NCBI GenBank assembly: GCA_031550205.1
Contig: JAVBOV010000062.1
Location: forward strand, 1-7,312
From: JAVBOV01 sp031550205
Lineage (GTDB): Bacteria; Pseudomonadota; Alphaproteobacteria; RF32; CAG-239
Direction of reading: 5' to 3'
Length of the DNA: 7,312 nucleotides
Of this stretch, positions 1 to 5,470 are shown piece after piece; position 1 is the stretch's first letter; the number at the start of each line of letters is the position of its first letter. The notes beneath the pieces were generated by a model. It was not told where the DNA came from. It worked only from the letters and a program-made list of their open reading frames with translations, and made no database searches. The translations under genes and the position numbers were made by a program.

Positions 1-289
1 TTACAAATTCTTTTTTGGGCAGGTGAAAGCGCATGCAGTTTTTATAAATTTTGCGGCCGATATCGCTGCCGGGAATTTTAAGGTCATAAATGTTGTTAAT
101 TTCTTCACGCCAGGTTTTTAAGAACTCTATTTTTTCTTCAACCGGATAATCGCCGTCAACAAAATCGTCAACATTGCGGCAAAAAGCATATAGTGTATAT
201 ATGGCCTGACGCTCCGCCTTGGGAAGCAGACGCATGCTCCAAAAAAAAGACGTTCCGGATTTTTTCACTATTTGCTTAATATCGTTCAT
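1..289 (-). CDS. hpnD: Presqualene diphosphate synthase HpnD, N-terminal 96 residues (cut by window edge)
   Basis: Reading the minus strand from the ATG at 289 gives an open frame of 96 codons that runs off the left edge. The protein begins MNDIKQIVKKSGTSFFWSM and continues with LLPKAERQAIYTLYAFC and RNVDDFVDGDYP. The SGTSFFWSMRLLP and YAFCRNVDDFVD blocks are hallmarks of HpnD in the squalene/phytoene synthase family; the VDDFVD segment is the first Asp-rich motif, which binds Mg2+ and diphosphate. In the known HpnCDE route, HpnD condenses two farnesyl diphosphates into presqualene diphosphate, which HpnC then converts to hydroxysqualene. The start overlaps the hpnC stop (TAATG), and AAAGGA lies 5 bases upstream, so translation is probably coupled. 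The TTA at positions 1-3 is not in frame and is not the stop. The second Asp-rich motif lies outside the window, so an intact active site cannot be confirmed. Confidence 0.9.
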   Translation of the reverse strand, partial: MNDIKQIVKKSGTSFFWSMRLLPKAERQAIYTLYAFCRNVDDFVDGDYPVEEKIEFLKTWREEINNIYDLKIPGSDIGRKIYKNCMRFHLPKKEFV

Positions 290-1023
290 TATATTCCTTT
301 AAACAGGCCAACCGCAAAAGCTTTGAAAAAGTCAAACTTTGAAAGCTTGACCCGAACGGCCAGAACATCCTGCCTCTTTAGTTTCTTTATCATGGATTTG
401 GTTAAGGAAATAATAACGCAGACCTCGCATCTTAAGCCGAAATCTCTTATCATGCCGGGCAAGATTGAGGCTTCTTTTAACAGTTCTTCAACTTTGCTTA
501 AGATTTCATAAATCAGGTTTCTTAAGCCCCTGCTCATGCGCGGGGCGCTAAGGTCGTCAGCCGAGACCTCATAACGGGACATTAAATCGGCCGGCAGATA
601 AATGCGCTTTAAGACCGAGGCATCATGCTTTATATCCTGCAGGTGGTTAACAATCTGCAGAGCCGCGCACAGAGAATCTGAAGGAAGACCGGCAGCACTG
701 CCTTGTTTGTGAAGGCTTAACAAAAAACGGCCGACCGGAGCCGCAGAATGTTTGCAGTATTTGAGCAAATCTTTGAAAGTTTTATATTCAAAGCCCTCGG
801 CATCCTGGCGAAAAGCTTTTAACAGATCCTGCAGGTAGGGATTTTCGGTTTTTTGGCTGTTTAAAAGCTCAAGTTTTTTGGCGGCGGAAAGTTTCGGGTT
901 GTCGGCAATATCATCGCACTTTCTGGCAAAGTTATAAAAATCAAAAATCTGCGGGCGCAGCTCTTTTCTGATTAAGAACGAAGCAACCGGAAAGTTTTCT
1001 TGATTGTGGTTTTTTTTGCTCAT
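289..1023 (-). CDS. hpnC: Hydroxysqualene synthase HpnC (squalene/phytoene synthase family)
   Basis: A 244-residue protein. The start at 1023 is chosen over an in-frame ATG at 1071 inside trmFO because it forms an ATGA overlap with the trmFO stop, has AGGAG 8 bases upstream, and yields the typical HpnC opening (NQENFPVAS). Family landmarks are CDDIADN at residues 36-42 (first Asp-rich motif), AFRQD at 70-74, YCKHSAAPVGR at 89-99 and NHLQDIKHD at 126-134 (second Asp-rich motif). In the known three-step pathway this enzyme converts presqualene diphosphate to hydroxysqualene, which HpnE reduces to squalene for hopanoid synthesis. The protein is shorter than the 270-290 residues I would expect. 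The missing part appears to lie between residues 55 and 65, where a helix-containing stretch before AFRQD is largely absent. Its C-terminal Lys-Gly is encoded by the AAAGGA that serves as the hpnD ribosome binding site. It is predicted to act at the cytoplasmic membrane face. Confidence 0.9.
   Translation of the reverse strand: MSKKNHNQENFPVASFLIRKELRPQIFDFYNFARKCDDIADNPKLSAAKKLELLNSQKTENPYLQDLLKAFRQDAEGFEYKTFKDLLKYCKHSAAPVGRFLLSLHKQGSAAGLPSDSLCAALQIVNHLQDIKHDASVLKRIYLPADLMSRYEVSADDLSAPRMSRGLRNLIYEILSKVEELLKEASILPGMIRDFGLRCEVCVIISLTKSMIKKLKRQDVLAVRVKLSKFDFFKAFAVGLFKGI
295..300 (-). promoter_or_regulatory. Ribosome binding site of hpnD, inside the hpnC coding end
   Basis: AAAGGA on the minus strand, 5 bases before the hpnD ATG. 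It doubles as the Lys-Gly codons just before the last residue of HpnC. Together with the TAATG stop/start overlap it points to translational coupling. Confidence 0.75.
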
Positions 1024-2327
1024 TTCATCAGCTCCTGCCAAGATTTTATATCTTTTAAGGCGCGTTGGCAATAGGCAGCTTTGCGGTCGGCGCCTTTTAG
1101 TTTTTTGCCGCGCTCGTCTTTAATTATGGTAGGAAACAGGCCGAAATTGATATTCATGGGCTGATAATCGCCCGCGGTGTCGGAGAGGTGTTTTAACATT
1201 GAGCCGACGGCAGTTGTTTCAGGAGGAAGGTGCGGATTTTCAACGGCGTTAAAATAACCTGCCAAAAAGCCGACGGCGGTGCTTTCAATATAGCCTTCGC
1301 AGCCGGTAATTTGGCCGGCAAAGCAGATATGCGGCAAAGATTTAAGGCGCAGAAAAGAATCAAGCAGCCAGGGCGAATTTATGAAGGTGTTTTTATGGAT
1401 GCCGCCAAGCCTTGCAAACTCTGCGTTCTCAAGCCCGGGAATGGTTTTGAAAATGCGTTTTTGCTCACCGTGGGTGAGTTTGGTTTGAAAACCGACCATA
1501 TTGCGCAAAGTATCTTCTTTGTTATCTTGTCTTAGCTGCACCACCGCATATGGCTTTTCAGGAGAATGAGTGTTGGTTAAGCCGACCGGCTTTAAGGGAC
1601 CGAAGACAAGGGTTTCTGCTCCGCGGCGGGCCATTTCTTCAACCGGCAGGCAGCCGTCGAAATATTTGTCTTTTTCAAAGTCGTGAAAGTCTTTTTTATC
1701 GGCGGCCAACAGGGCTTCAACAAAGGCGTGATATTGCTCTTTGTTCATGGGGCAGTTGATGTAGTCAAACTTGCCGCCCTTATCATAGCGGGACTGGTAC
1801 CAGGCTTTGGAAAAATCTATGGAATCTTTGAAAACCACCGGGGCAACGGCATCATAAAAAGAAAGAGCCTGATTGCCGATGTTTTTTAAGATATTTTGGG
1901 CCAAAGCCTCTGAAGTTAAGGGGCCGGTGGCAATGATGCTTGGCTCGGCCGGCAGTTCGGTGATTTCTTCGCTTTTAATTTCAATATTCGGGTGAGATTT
2001 TATTTTGGCGGTTACGGCGGCGGCAAAGCCTTCTCTATCCACCGCCAAAGCGCCGCCGGCCGGAACAGCCGCGGCATCGGCACAAGACATGATGAGAGAA
2101 CCGCATATGCGCAGTTCCTGCTGCAAAAGGCCGACAGCGTTGTGTTCATAGTCTGAAGAGCGGAAAGAATTTGAGCAAACCAGCTCGGCAAAATTGCGGC
2201 TTTTATGCGCAGGCGAAAATTTTTGCGGCTTCATATCATATAAAACCACCTTAACTCCGCGCTCGGCCAGCTGCCAAGCTGCCTCGCACCCTGCCAGACC
2301 GGCACCGATTATATTTATCTTTTTCAT
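1020..2327 (-). CDS. trmFO: TrmFO, folate/FAD-dependent tRNA (uracil-54-C5)-methyltransferase
   Basis: A full-length protein of 435 residues, usual for the family. It opens directly with a Rossmann FAD-binding motif (INIIGAGLAGCEAAWQL, GxGxxG at residues 8-13), so the ATG at 2327 is secure. FAELVCSNSFRS holds Cys51 and KYFDGCLPVEEMARRG holds Cys226. These match the two conserved catalytic-region cysteines of characterised TrmFO enzymes. Further family blocks are VFGPLKPVGL, PYAVVQLRQDN, and GQITGCEGYIESTAVGFLAG near the C-terminus. The enzyme uses methylenetetrahydrofolate and FADH2 to make ribothymidine at position 54 of the tRNA T-loop. It is first in the operon with hpnC and hpnD, overlapping hpnC by 4 bases. 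No Shine-Dalgarno sequence precedes it, and a good promoter lies so close that the mRNA is probably leaderless or nearly so. Confidence 0.96.
   Translation of the reverse strand: MKKINIIGAGLAGCEAAWQLAERGVKVVLYDMKPQKFSPAHKSRNFAELVCSNSFRSSDYEHNAVGLLQQELRICGSLIMSCADAAAVPAGGALAVDREGFAAAVTAKIKSHPNIEIKSEEITELPAEPSIIATGPLTSEALAQNILKNIGNQALSFYDAVAPVVFKDSIDFSKAWYQSRYDKGGKFDYINCPMNKEQYHAFVEALLAADKKDFHDFEKDKYFDGCLPVEEMARRGAETLVFGPLKPVGLTNTHSPEKPYAVVQLRQDNKEDTLRNMVGFQTKLTHGEQKRIFKTIPGLENAEFARLGGIHKNTFINSPWLLDSFLRLKSLPHICFAGQITGCEGYIESTAVGFLAGYFNAVENPHLPPETTAVGSMLKHLSDTAGDYQPMNINFGLFPTIIKDERGKKLKGADRKAAYCQRALKDIKSWQELMK
1032..1036 (-). promoter_or_regulatory. Ribosome binding site deciding the hpnC start
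   Basis: AGGAG on the minus strand, inside the 3' end of trmFO and 8 bases before the ATG at 1023. It supports the shorter hpnC start over the in-frame ATG at 1071. Confidence 0.75.
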
Positions 2328-2335
2328 AACCAGGG

Positions 2336-2364
2336 GTTATAGCCCAGTTGCGCTAAAATGTAAA
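2336..2364 (-). promoter_or_regulatory. Predicted sigma70-type promoter of the trmFO-hpnC-hpnD operon
   Basis: On the minus strand, TTTACA (2364-2359) and TATAAC (2341-2336) are separated by exactly 17 bases. Each hexamer matches the consensus at 5 of 6 positions. Normal geometry puts the transcription start at about 2331-2327, that is 0 to 4 bases from the trmFO ATG. The -35 hexamer lies within the first unit of the 24-bp tandem repeat at 2355-2402. Confidence 0.7.
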
Positions 2365-2402
2365 GTATAAGTAACGATAAAATGCAAAGAATAACTAACG
2401 AT
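2355..2402. repeat. Tandem pair of 24-bp repeats between divergent promoters
   Basis: Units at 2355-2378 and 2379-2402 are directly adjacent and agree at 21 of 24 positions (differences at unit positions 7, 12 and 17). Each begins AAAATG and ends TAACGAT. The first unit covers the trmFO -35 hexamer, and the pair ends 6 bases before the -35 of the plus-strand promoter. That placement would suit an operator for a regulator acting on both operons, but no known site is recognised. A neutral tandem duplication is the alternative. Confidence 0.8.
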
Positions 2403-2408
2403 TTGTAT

Positions 2409-2437
2409 TTGAATTTATGTTTTTGAATATGTAATAT
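2409..2437 (+). promoter_or_regulatory. Predicted sigma70-type promoter of the five-gene plus-strand operon
   Basis: TTGAAT (2409-2414) and TAATAT (2432-2437) are 17 bases apart and match the consensus at 4 of 6 positions each. The predicted start, 7 bases past the -10, is A2444, the first base of the gene's own ATG. This implies a leaderless mRNA. Only a weak purine-poor stretch (TTGAG) precedes the ATG, so no convincing ribosome binding site competes with this reading. Confidence 0.55.
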
Positions 2438-2443
2438 TGAGCA

Positions 2444-3535
2444 ATGAGAAAAAATTTGAGCCTTTATATTGTCTTTGCTTTGCTTTTTGCTTTTGCGGCA
2501 GCCGCCCAAGAGGCGGAAACGGCTGCGCTTGAGCCGGCGGCCGAAACTACCGCTGCGCTTGAGCCGGCTTTGGACGAGGCATCTTATGAAGATGCGGAAA
2601 TTGTTGATTATGAATCCCCGCAGGTTTATGCCGACCAGGTGCACATGATTCAGCCGCCGGAAGATATTGAGGCTCCGGCCACCAGGTTTTCACAGGAAAA
2701 TATTACCATTAAACCGGCGCTGACCGATACTCTGGCCGAAAATGCGCCGGAAAACGCTCCTTCCACACTGCCGCTTCCAGATATTAAGGGAACATGGGTG
2801 GAAAAGCTGAAAAATGTGAGTTTTAAGGGAGACGGCGGAGAAATTTTGCCGGATGTGGGCGTGGTTGAAAAACCGGCAGGCGAGAGTCTGGAAGGAATGG
2901 TACAGTCTTCCAGAGAGCAGACAAATTCAAGACGCTCAAATGCCTCGGTATTTGACATTTCAGGACTAATGCTCAGAATGTCTTTGGAGCAGGCCTTGAG
3001 CGTGATGCAGAACCGCGGGTTTCAAAAAGTCAGCGAAAAAATGCAGATTCCAAACTTCATTAAGTGGAGAAATGAGGAAAGCTGCCGCAATGAAGGAGTG
3101 GTTGGGTATGAGAGGCTGGCAAACTGCACAATTATGAAGGCCAAAAAAGACGGGCATCAATATGCGGAATCAGTAAATTTTGCAAAATATTCAACCAAAG
3201 AAGAAATTTCCGTTAATTTAACCAGCAATTTTACAAAAAACAAGGTTTATAAGATTATATATAAAAGCGGAGCAGCCAACATTACCGGCAACAGTCAGAA
3301 AGCGGTTTATATCCGCAATATTAAAATTTATGATTTTTGGAAGAAGATAAACCAGAAATACGGCGTGCCGGACAATAAGGAAGAAGTTGTCTGGGGATTG
3401 GGAGACGGCAAGCCTTACATGCATGCCAAAACCGGATTTCTGCTGCTTGAAGACCCAATGTTAAGAGAGCTTGATTATACCAGAATGTCAAGAGAAGACC
3501 AACGTTATATGAACACGGATTTATACAGTTTTTAA
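2444..3535 (+). CDS. Exported protein of unknown function, first gene of the chpT-cheR operon
   Basis: A 363-residue protein of no family I recognise. Residues 1-21 form a Sec signal peptide: a basic n-region (MRKN), a hydrophobic core (LSLYIVFALLFAFAAAA) and likely cleavage before Gln22. The ATG at 2444 is chosen because it gives this complete signal. The mature N-terminus (about 22-110) is acidic, rich in Ala, Glu and Pro, and probably disordered. It includes a duplicated TAALEPA at 26-32 and 36-42. A likely folded domain follows from about residue 168, starting with DISGLMLRMSLEQALSVMQNRGF. This resembles the opening helix-turn of small periplasmic domains that begin with a 'gi.lGMs.eea...l...Gf' pattern. 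Cys214 and Cys228 could form a disulfide. The C-terminal KKINQKYGVPD and the MHAKTGFLLLEDP stretch complete it. It lies 12 bases upstream of chpT and probably leads the operon. Periplasmic location is inferred. Confidence 0.85.
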   Translation: MRKNLSLYIVFALLFAFAAAAQEAETAALEPAAETTAALEPALDEASYEDAEIVDYESPQVYADQVHMIQPPEDIEAPATRFSQENITIKPALTDTLAENAPENAPSTLPLPDIKGTWVEKLKNVSFKGDGGEILPDVGVVEKPAGESLEGMVQSSREQTNSRRSNASVFDISGLMLRMSLEQALSVMQNRGFQKVSEKMQIPNFIKWRNEESCRNEGVVGYERLANCTIMKAKKDGHQYAESVNFAKYSTKEEISVNLTSNFTKNKVYKIIYKSGAANITGNSQKAVYIRNIKIYDFWKKINQKYGVPDNKEEVVWGLGDGKPYMHAKTGFLLLEDPMLRELDYTRMSREDQRYMNTDLYSF

Positions 3536-3547
3536 AAAGGTGCTGAA

Positions 3548-4147
3548 ATGGAAAACCTGACCGAAGCCATTGTTACCAGAATTTCTCACGATTTAATCGG
3601 CAATATCGGAGCTGTGGCTAATGCCGTGGAGCTGATGGAAGACAACGATGCGGATTTTTTTGAAGATATTAAATCCATTTTGGCAACAAGTTCTTTTACA
3701 ATGTCGGCCCGGTTGAAGTTTTTTAGAATGGCTTTCGGGCTGGGCAATGTTTCTGCCGATTTCAAGGCGGTACAAAAGATTTCCGCAGACTATGTTAAAA
3801 CTCTGGGAAGCAAAAGTTTTTCCATTGTCCTTAATATGCAGGAGGTGCCGGACACCCTTTTCAGGCCGGCGATGTTGTCGACCATGGCTGCCGCCGACTG
3901 CTTCATTAAAGGCGGCGAAATTGAGGTTTTATATGAAGACAGCTGCATTAAAGTTAAAGCAGCTTCCGTCAACCCGCTGAATGCCGATAAGATTGAAACA
4001 ATGAAGAAAATTTCAGAAGGAAAAACTACAACGCCGGACGCCGCTTTTGCGCCGCTTTTTTATTTGCTGCAAATTTTAAGAAATATGAATTATATTATGC
4101 AGATAAGTTCAACAATGCCGTTTTCTTTTATTATTAAAGGAATTTGA
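3548..4147 (+). CDS. chpT: ChpT-type histidine phosphotransferase
   Basis: A 199-residue cytoplasmic protein with the N-terminal signature of ChpT: ISHDLIGNIGAVANAVELM at residues 12-30, where His14 is the expected phosphorylated histidine. RLKFFRMAFG follows at 55-64. The second half (about 70-199) fits the degenerate, non-catalytic ATPase-like domain of the family, with FIKGGEIEV at 119-127 where relatives carry a 'LPRGG' stretch. In Caulobacter, ChpT is a dimer that passes phosphate from the hybrid kinase CckA to the receivers CtrA and CpdR. The usual family length is slightly greater (about 210-230). AAAAAGG ends 7 bases before the ATG. The stop lies 1 base before the start of a receiver-domain gene, so that receiver is an obvious candidate partner, though this is inference. 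Its last residues, Lys-Gly-Ile, are partly dictated by the next gene's AAAGGA ribosome binding site. A paralogue of the cell-cycle ChpT, rather than ChpT itself, is possible. Confidence 0.87.
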   Translation: MENLTEAIVTRISHDLIGNIGAVANAVELMEDNDADFFEDIKSILATSSFTMSARLKFFRMAFGLGNVSADFKAVQKISADYVKTLGSKSFSIVLNMQEVPDTLFRPAMLSTMAAADCFIKGGEIEVLYEDSCIKVKAASVNPLNADKIETMKKISEGKTTTPDAAFAPLFYLLQILRNMNYIMQISSTMPFSFIIKGI

Positions 4148-4148
4148 G

Positions 4149-4514
4149 ATGTTAAAATGTCTGATTGCCGACGATTCAAAAGTTATCAGGATGCTGCTCT
4201 CTAAGATTATGAGCAATCTCGGCATGGAGGTTATGGAGGCCGCCGACGGCGAAGAAGCCGTCGAAATGTTTAAAACCCAGCAGCCTGACTTGATGATTAT
4301 GGACATTAACCTGCCGGTGATGGACGGCATGGACGTGGTGCTGGTGGTTAAGGATACGCCGGATGTTAAGCAGCCCAAGATTATTTTGTGCTCATTAATT
4401 AAGGATATTAACCGCATTAAGAAAGCTTTGGAAGAAGGCGTTGACGACTATATTATGAAACCTTTTGATGAAGAGATTATAACCAGCAAACTGTCTATTT
4501 TGGGAATGATTTAG
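4149..4514 (+). CDS. Single-domain CheY-like response regulator
   Basis: A 121-residue stand-alone receiver domain with no output domain. The acidic pocket is Asp8-Asp9 (LIADDSKVIR), and the phosphoacceptor is Asp52 in MIMDINLPVMDG. The switch hydroxyl is Ser82 (IILCS, at the CheY Thr87 position). The switch aromatic is Tyr101, and the conserved lysine is Lys104 in YIMKPF. All residues needed for phosphorylation are present. AAAGGA lies 7 bases before the ATG, inside the end of chpT, and only one base separates the two genes. With ChpT upstream and CheR downstream it may accept phosphate from ChpT or belong to a chemotaxis-like pathway. The DDSKVIR opening and YIMKPF ending resemble CheY more than CpdR, so no specific name is assigned. 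Confidence 0.93.
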   Translation: MLKCLIADDSKVIRMLLSKIMSNLGMEVMEAADGEEAVEMFKTQQPDLMIMDINLPVMDGMDVVLVVKDTPDVKQPKIILCSLIKDINRIKKALEEGVDDYIMKPFDEEIITSKLSILGMI

Positions 4515-4525
4515 AAAAGGAAGAG
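4515..4525 (+). promoter_or_regulatory. Ribosome binding site supporting the TTG start of cheR
   Basis: AAAAGGAAGAG immediately follows the response-regulator stop. Its AAAAGGA core ends 7 bases before the TTG at 4529. The next in-frame ATG lies more than 70 codons downstream, inside the conserved domain, so TTG is the credible start. Confidence 0.75.
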
Positions 4526-4528
4526 ACT

Positions 4529-5470
4529 TTGAAAAAAGCAGATTTCGACTATATCTTGCAGATTTTGGAAACTCACGCCGGATGGGTGTTTGGCGAAGAA
4601 CACTTTTTTATTGTCGACCGCAAAGTATATAACTTTATTAGAGAAAAAGGCTTTGCCTCTGCAGAAAGTTTGATTGAAGAGCTTAGAAAAGAAGAAAAAA
4701 CCAAGCAAAAAACCCTGACCTGGCAAGTGGTTGAGTCTTTGGTAATGTCCGACACCTGTTTTTATCGAGATTATGAAGTTTTTAAAAAGTTTGAAGATTT
4801 TGTTCTGCCGCATATTAAGGAAATTAATAAAAACTCCAAGCGGCTGAGAATCTGGAGTTTGGGCTGTTCTTCAGGACAAGAGGCATATTCCGTGGCAATG
4901 GCAGTTAAAAATAAGTTTGAAAATCTGCAGGACTGGAAGGTAAATATTATCGGCTCTGACATATCTACGCCTTCAATTGCCAAGGCGCAGAAAAGCCTGT
5001 ATTCTCAGTTTGAAGTGCAGATGGGGCTTAATATCAGGGCGATTTTAAAAAACTTTCATGTTGAAAACAACTTGTGGCAGGTTAACCCAGATGTGGCCAG
5101 AATGGTGGAGTTCAGACGTTATAACATTTTAGAGGGGCTTACTTTTGCCGAGAAATTTGATATTGTCTTTTGCCGAAACCTGCTCAGGTTTTTTGACCCC
5201 AAGTCTCACCCTCAGGTGGTTGAAAAAATTCACGACAACCAAACCAAAGACGGATTATTGTATTTGGGCATGGGAGAAAAGGTTGCGGGGCTGGACAAGT
5301 TTTATGAACCGGTTAACGGCCTGAAGTGTCTGTTTCAGGTTAAAGATATGAAAAGAGAGACTCCGCAAAAGATTAAAGGTTCAGAAGAAAACGAAATGCC
5401 GAAATTCACAAGGCCGGAAAGCCTTACCGTTAAAACGACCTTGAATAAGATAAGCAAAGGAGGAAGATAA
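4529..5470 (+). CDS. CheR-type protein-glutamate O-methyltransferase
   Basis: A 313-residue SAM-dependent methyltransferase starting at TTG. An all-helical CheR N-terminal domain spans about 1-85 and includes SDTCFYRD at 74-81, the counterpart of the family's 'ETFFFRD'. The catalytic domain follows: RIWSLGCSSGQEAYSVAM at 107-124 (SAM-binding loop, Glu118), IIGSDIS at 140-146 (Asp144, expected to contact SAM), the small inserted region around 157-200, FDIVFCRNLLRFFD at 210-223, and DGLLYLGMGEKV near 241-252. Classical CheR methylates glutamates on chemoreceptors for adaptation, but no receptor, CheB or CheA lies in the window, so the substrate is unknown. The tail after about residue 275 is polar, basic and probably flexible, without a recognised domain. 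The stop overlaps the next start (TAATG), and the tail codons carry the next gene's ribosome binding site. Membership in the CheR family is firm; a chemotaxis role is not. Confidence 0.92.
   Translation: MKKADFDYILQILETHAGWVFGEEHFFIVDRKVYNFIREKGFASAESLIEELRKEEKTKQKTLTWQVVESLVMSDTCFYRDYEVFKKFEDFVLPHIKEINKNSKRLRIWSLGCSSGQEAYSVAMAVKNKFENLQDWKVNIIGSDISTPSIAKAQKSLYSQFEVQMGLNIRAILKNFHVENNLWQVNPDVARMVEFRRYNILEGLTFAEKFDIVFCRNLLRFFDPKSHPQVVEKIHDNQTKDGLLYLGMGEKVAGLDKFYEPVNGLKCLFQVKDMKRETPQKIKGSEENEMPKFTRPESLTVKTTLNKISKGGR
5456..5464 (+). promoter_or_regulatory. Strong ribosome binding site for the last operon gene
   Basis: AAAGGAGGA lies within the last codons of the methyltransferase gene. The near-perfect AGGAGG ends 6 bases before the ATG at 5470. 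It encodes the Lys-Gly-Gly near the methyltransferase C-terminus and is the strongest such site in the operon, which suggests high translation of the exported protein. Confidence 0.8.

Noticed and set aside
1..3. TTA at the left edge read as the stop of the minus-strand gene
   Set aside because: It is out of frame with the hpnD ATG at 289. The frame is still open at the edge, and HpnD is much longer than 96 residues.
272..511. A plus-strand frame antisense to hpnC and the start of hpnD
   Set aside because: It is opposite two well-supported squalene-synthesis genes, and its product has no recognisable features.
1024..1071. Longer HpnC start at 1071
   Set aside because: The extra residues would lie inside trmFO, do not resemble HpnC, and the start at 1023 has both an ATGA overlap and an AGGAG site.
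2328..2443. CtrA-binding site in the divergent region, suggested by the ChpT context
   Set aside because: No TTAA-N7-TTAA pair is present; only single TAAC-like words occur within the 24-bp repeats.
2324..2644. A 106-codon minus-strand frame overlapping the divergent promoter region
   Set aside because: It lies antisense to the signal peptide and linker of the exported protein and covers both promoters. The product is Arg/Ser/Leu-rich with no domain and no ribosome binding site.
4149..4514. Naming the receiver CpdR
   Set aside because: It has all receiver residues, but its opening and KPF region look more like CheY, and single-receiver proteins cannot be told apart reliably by eye.
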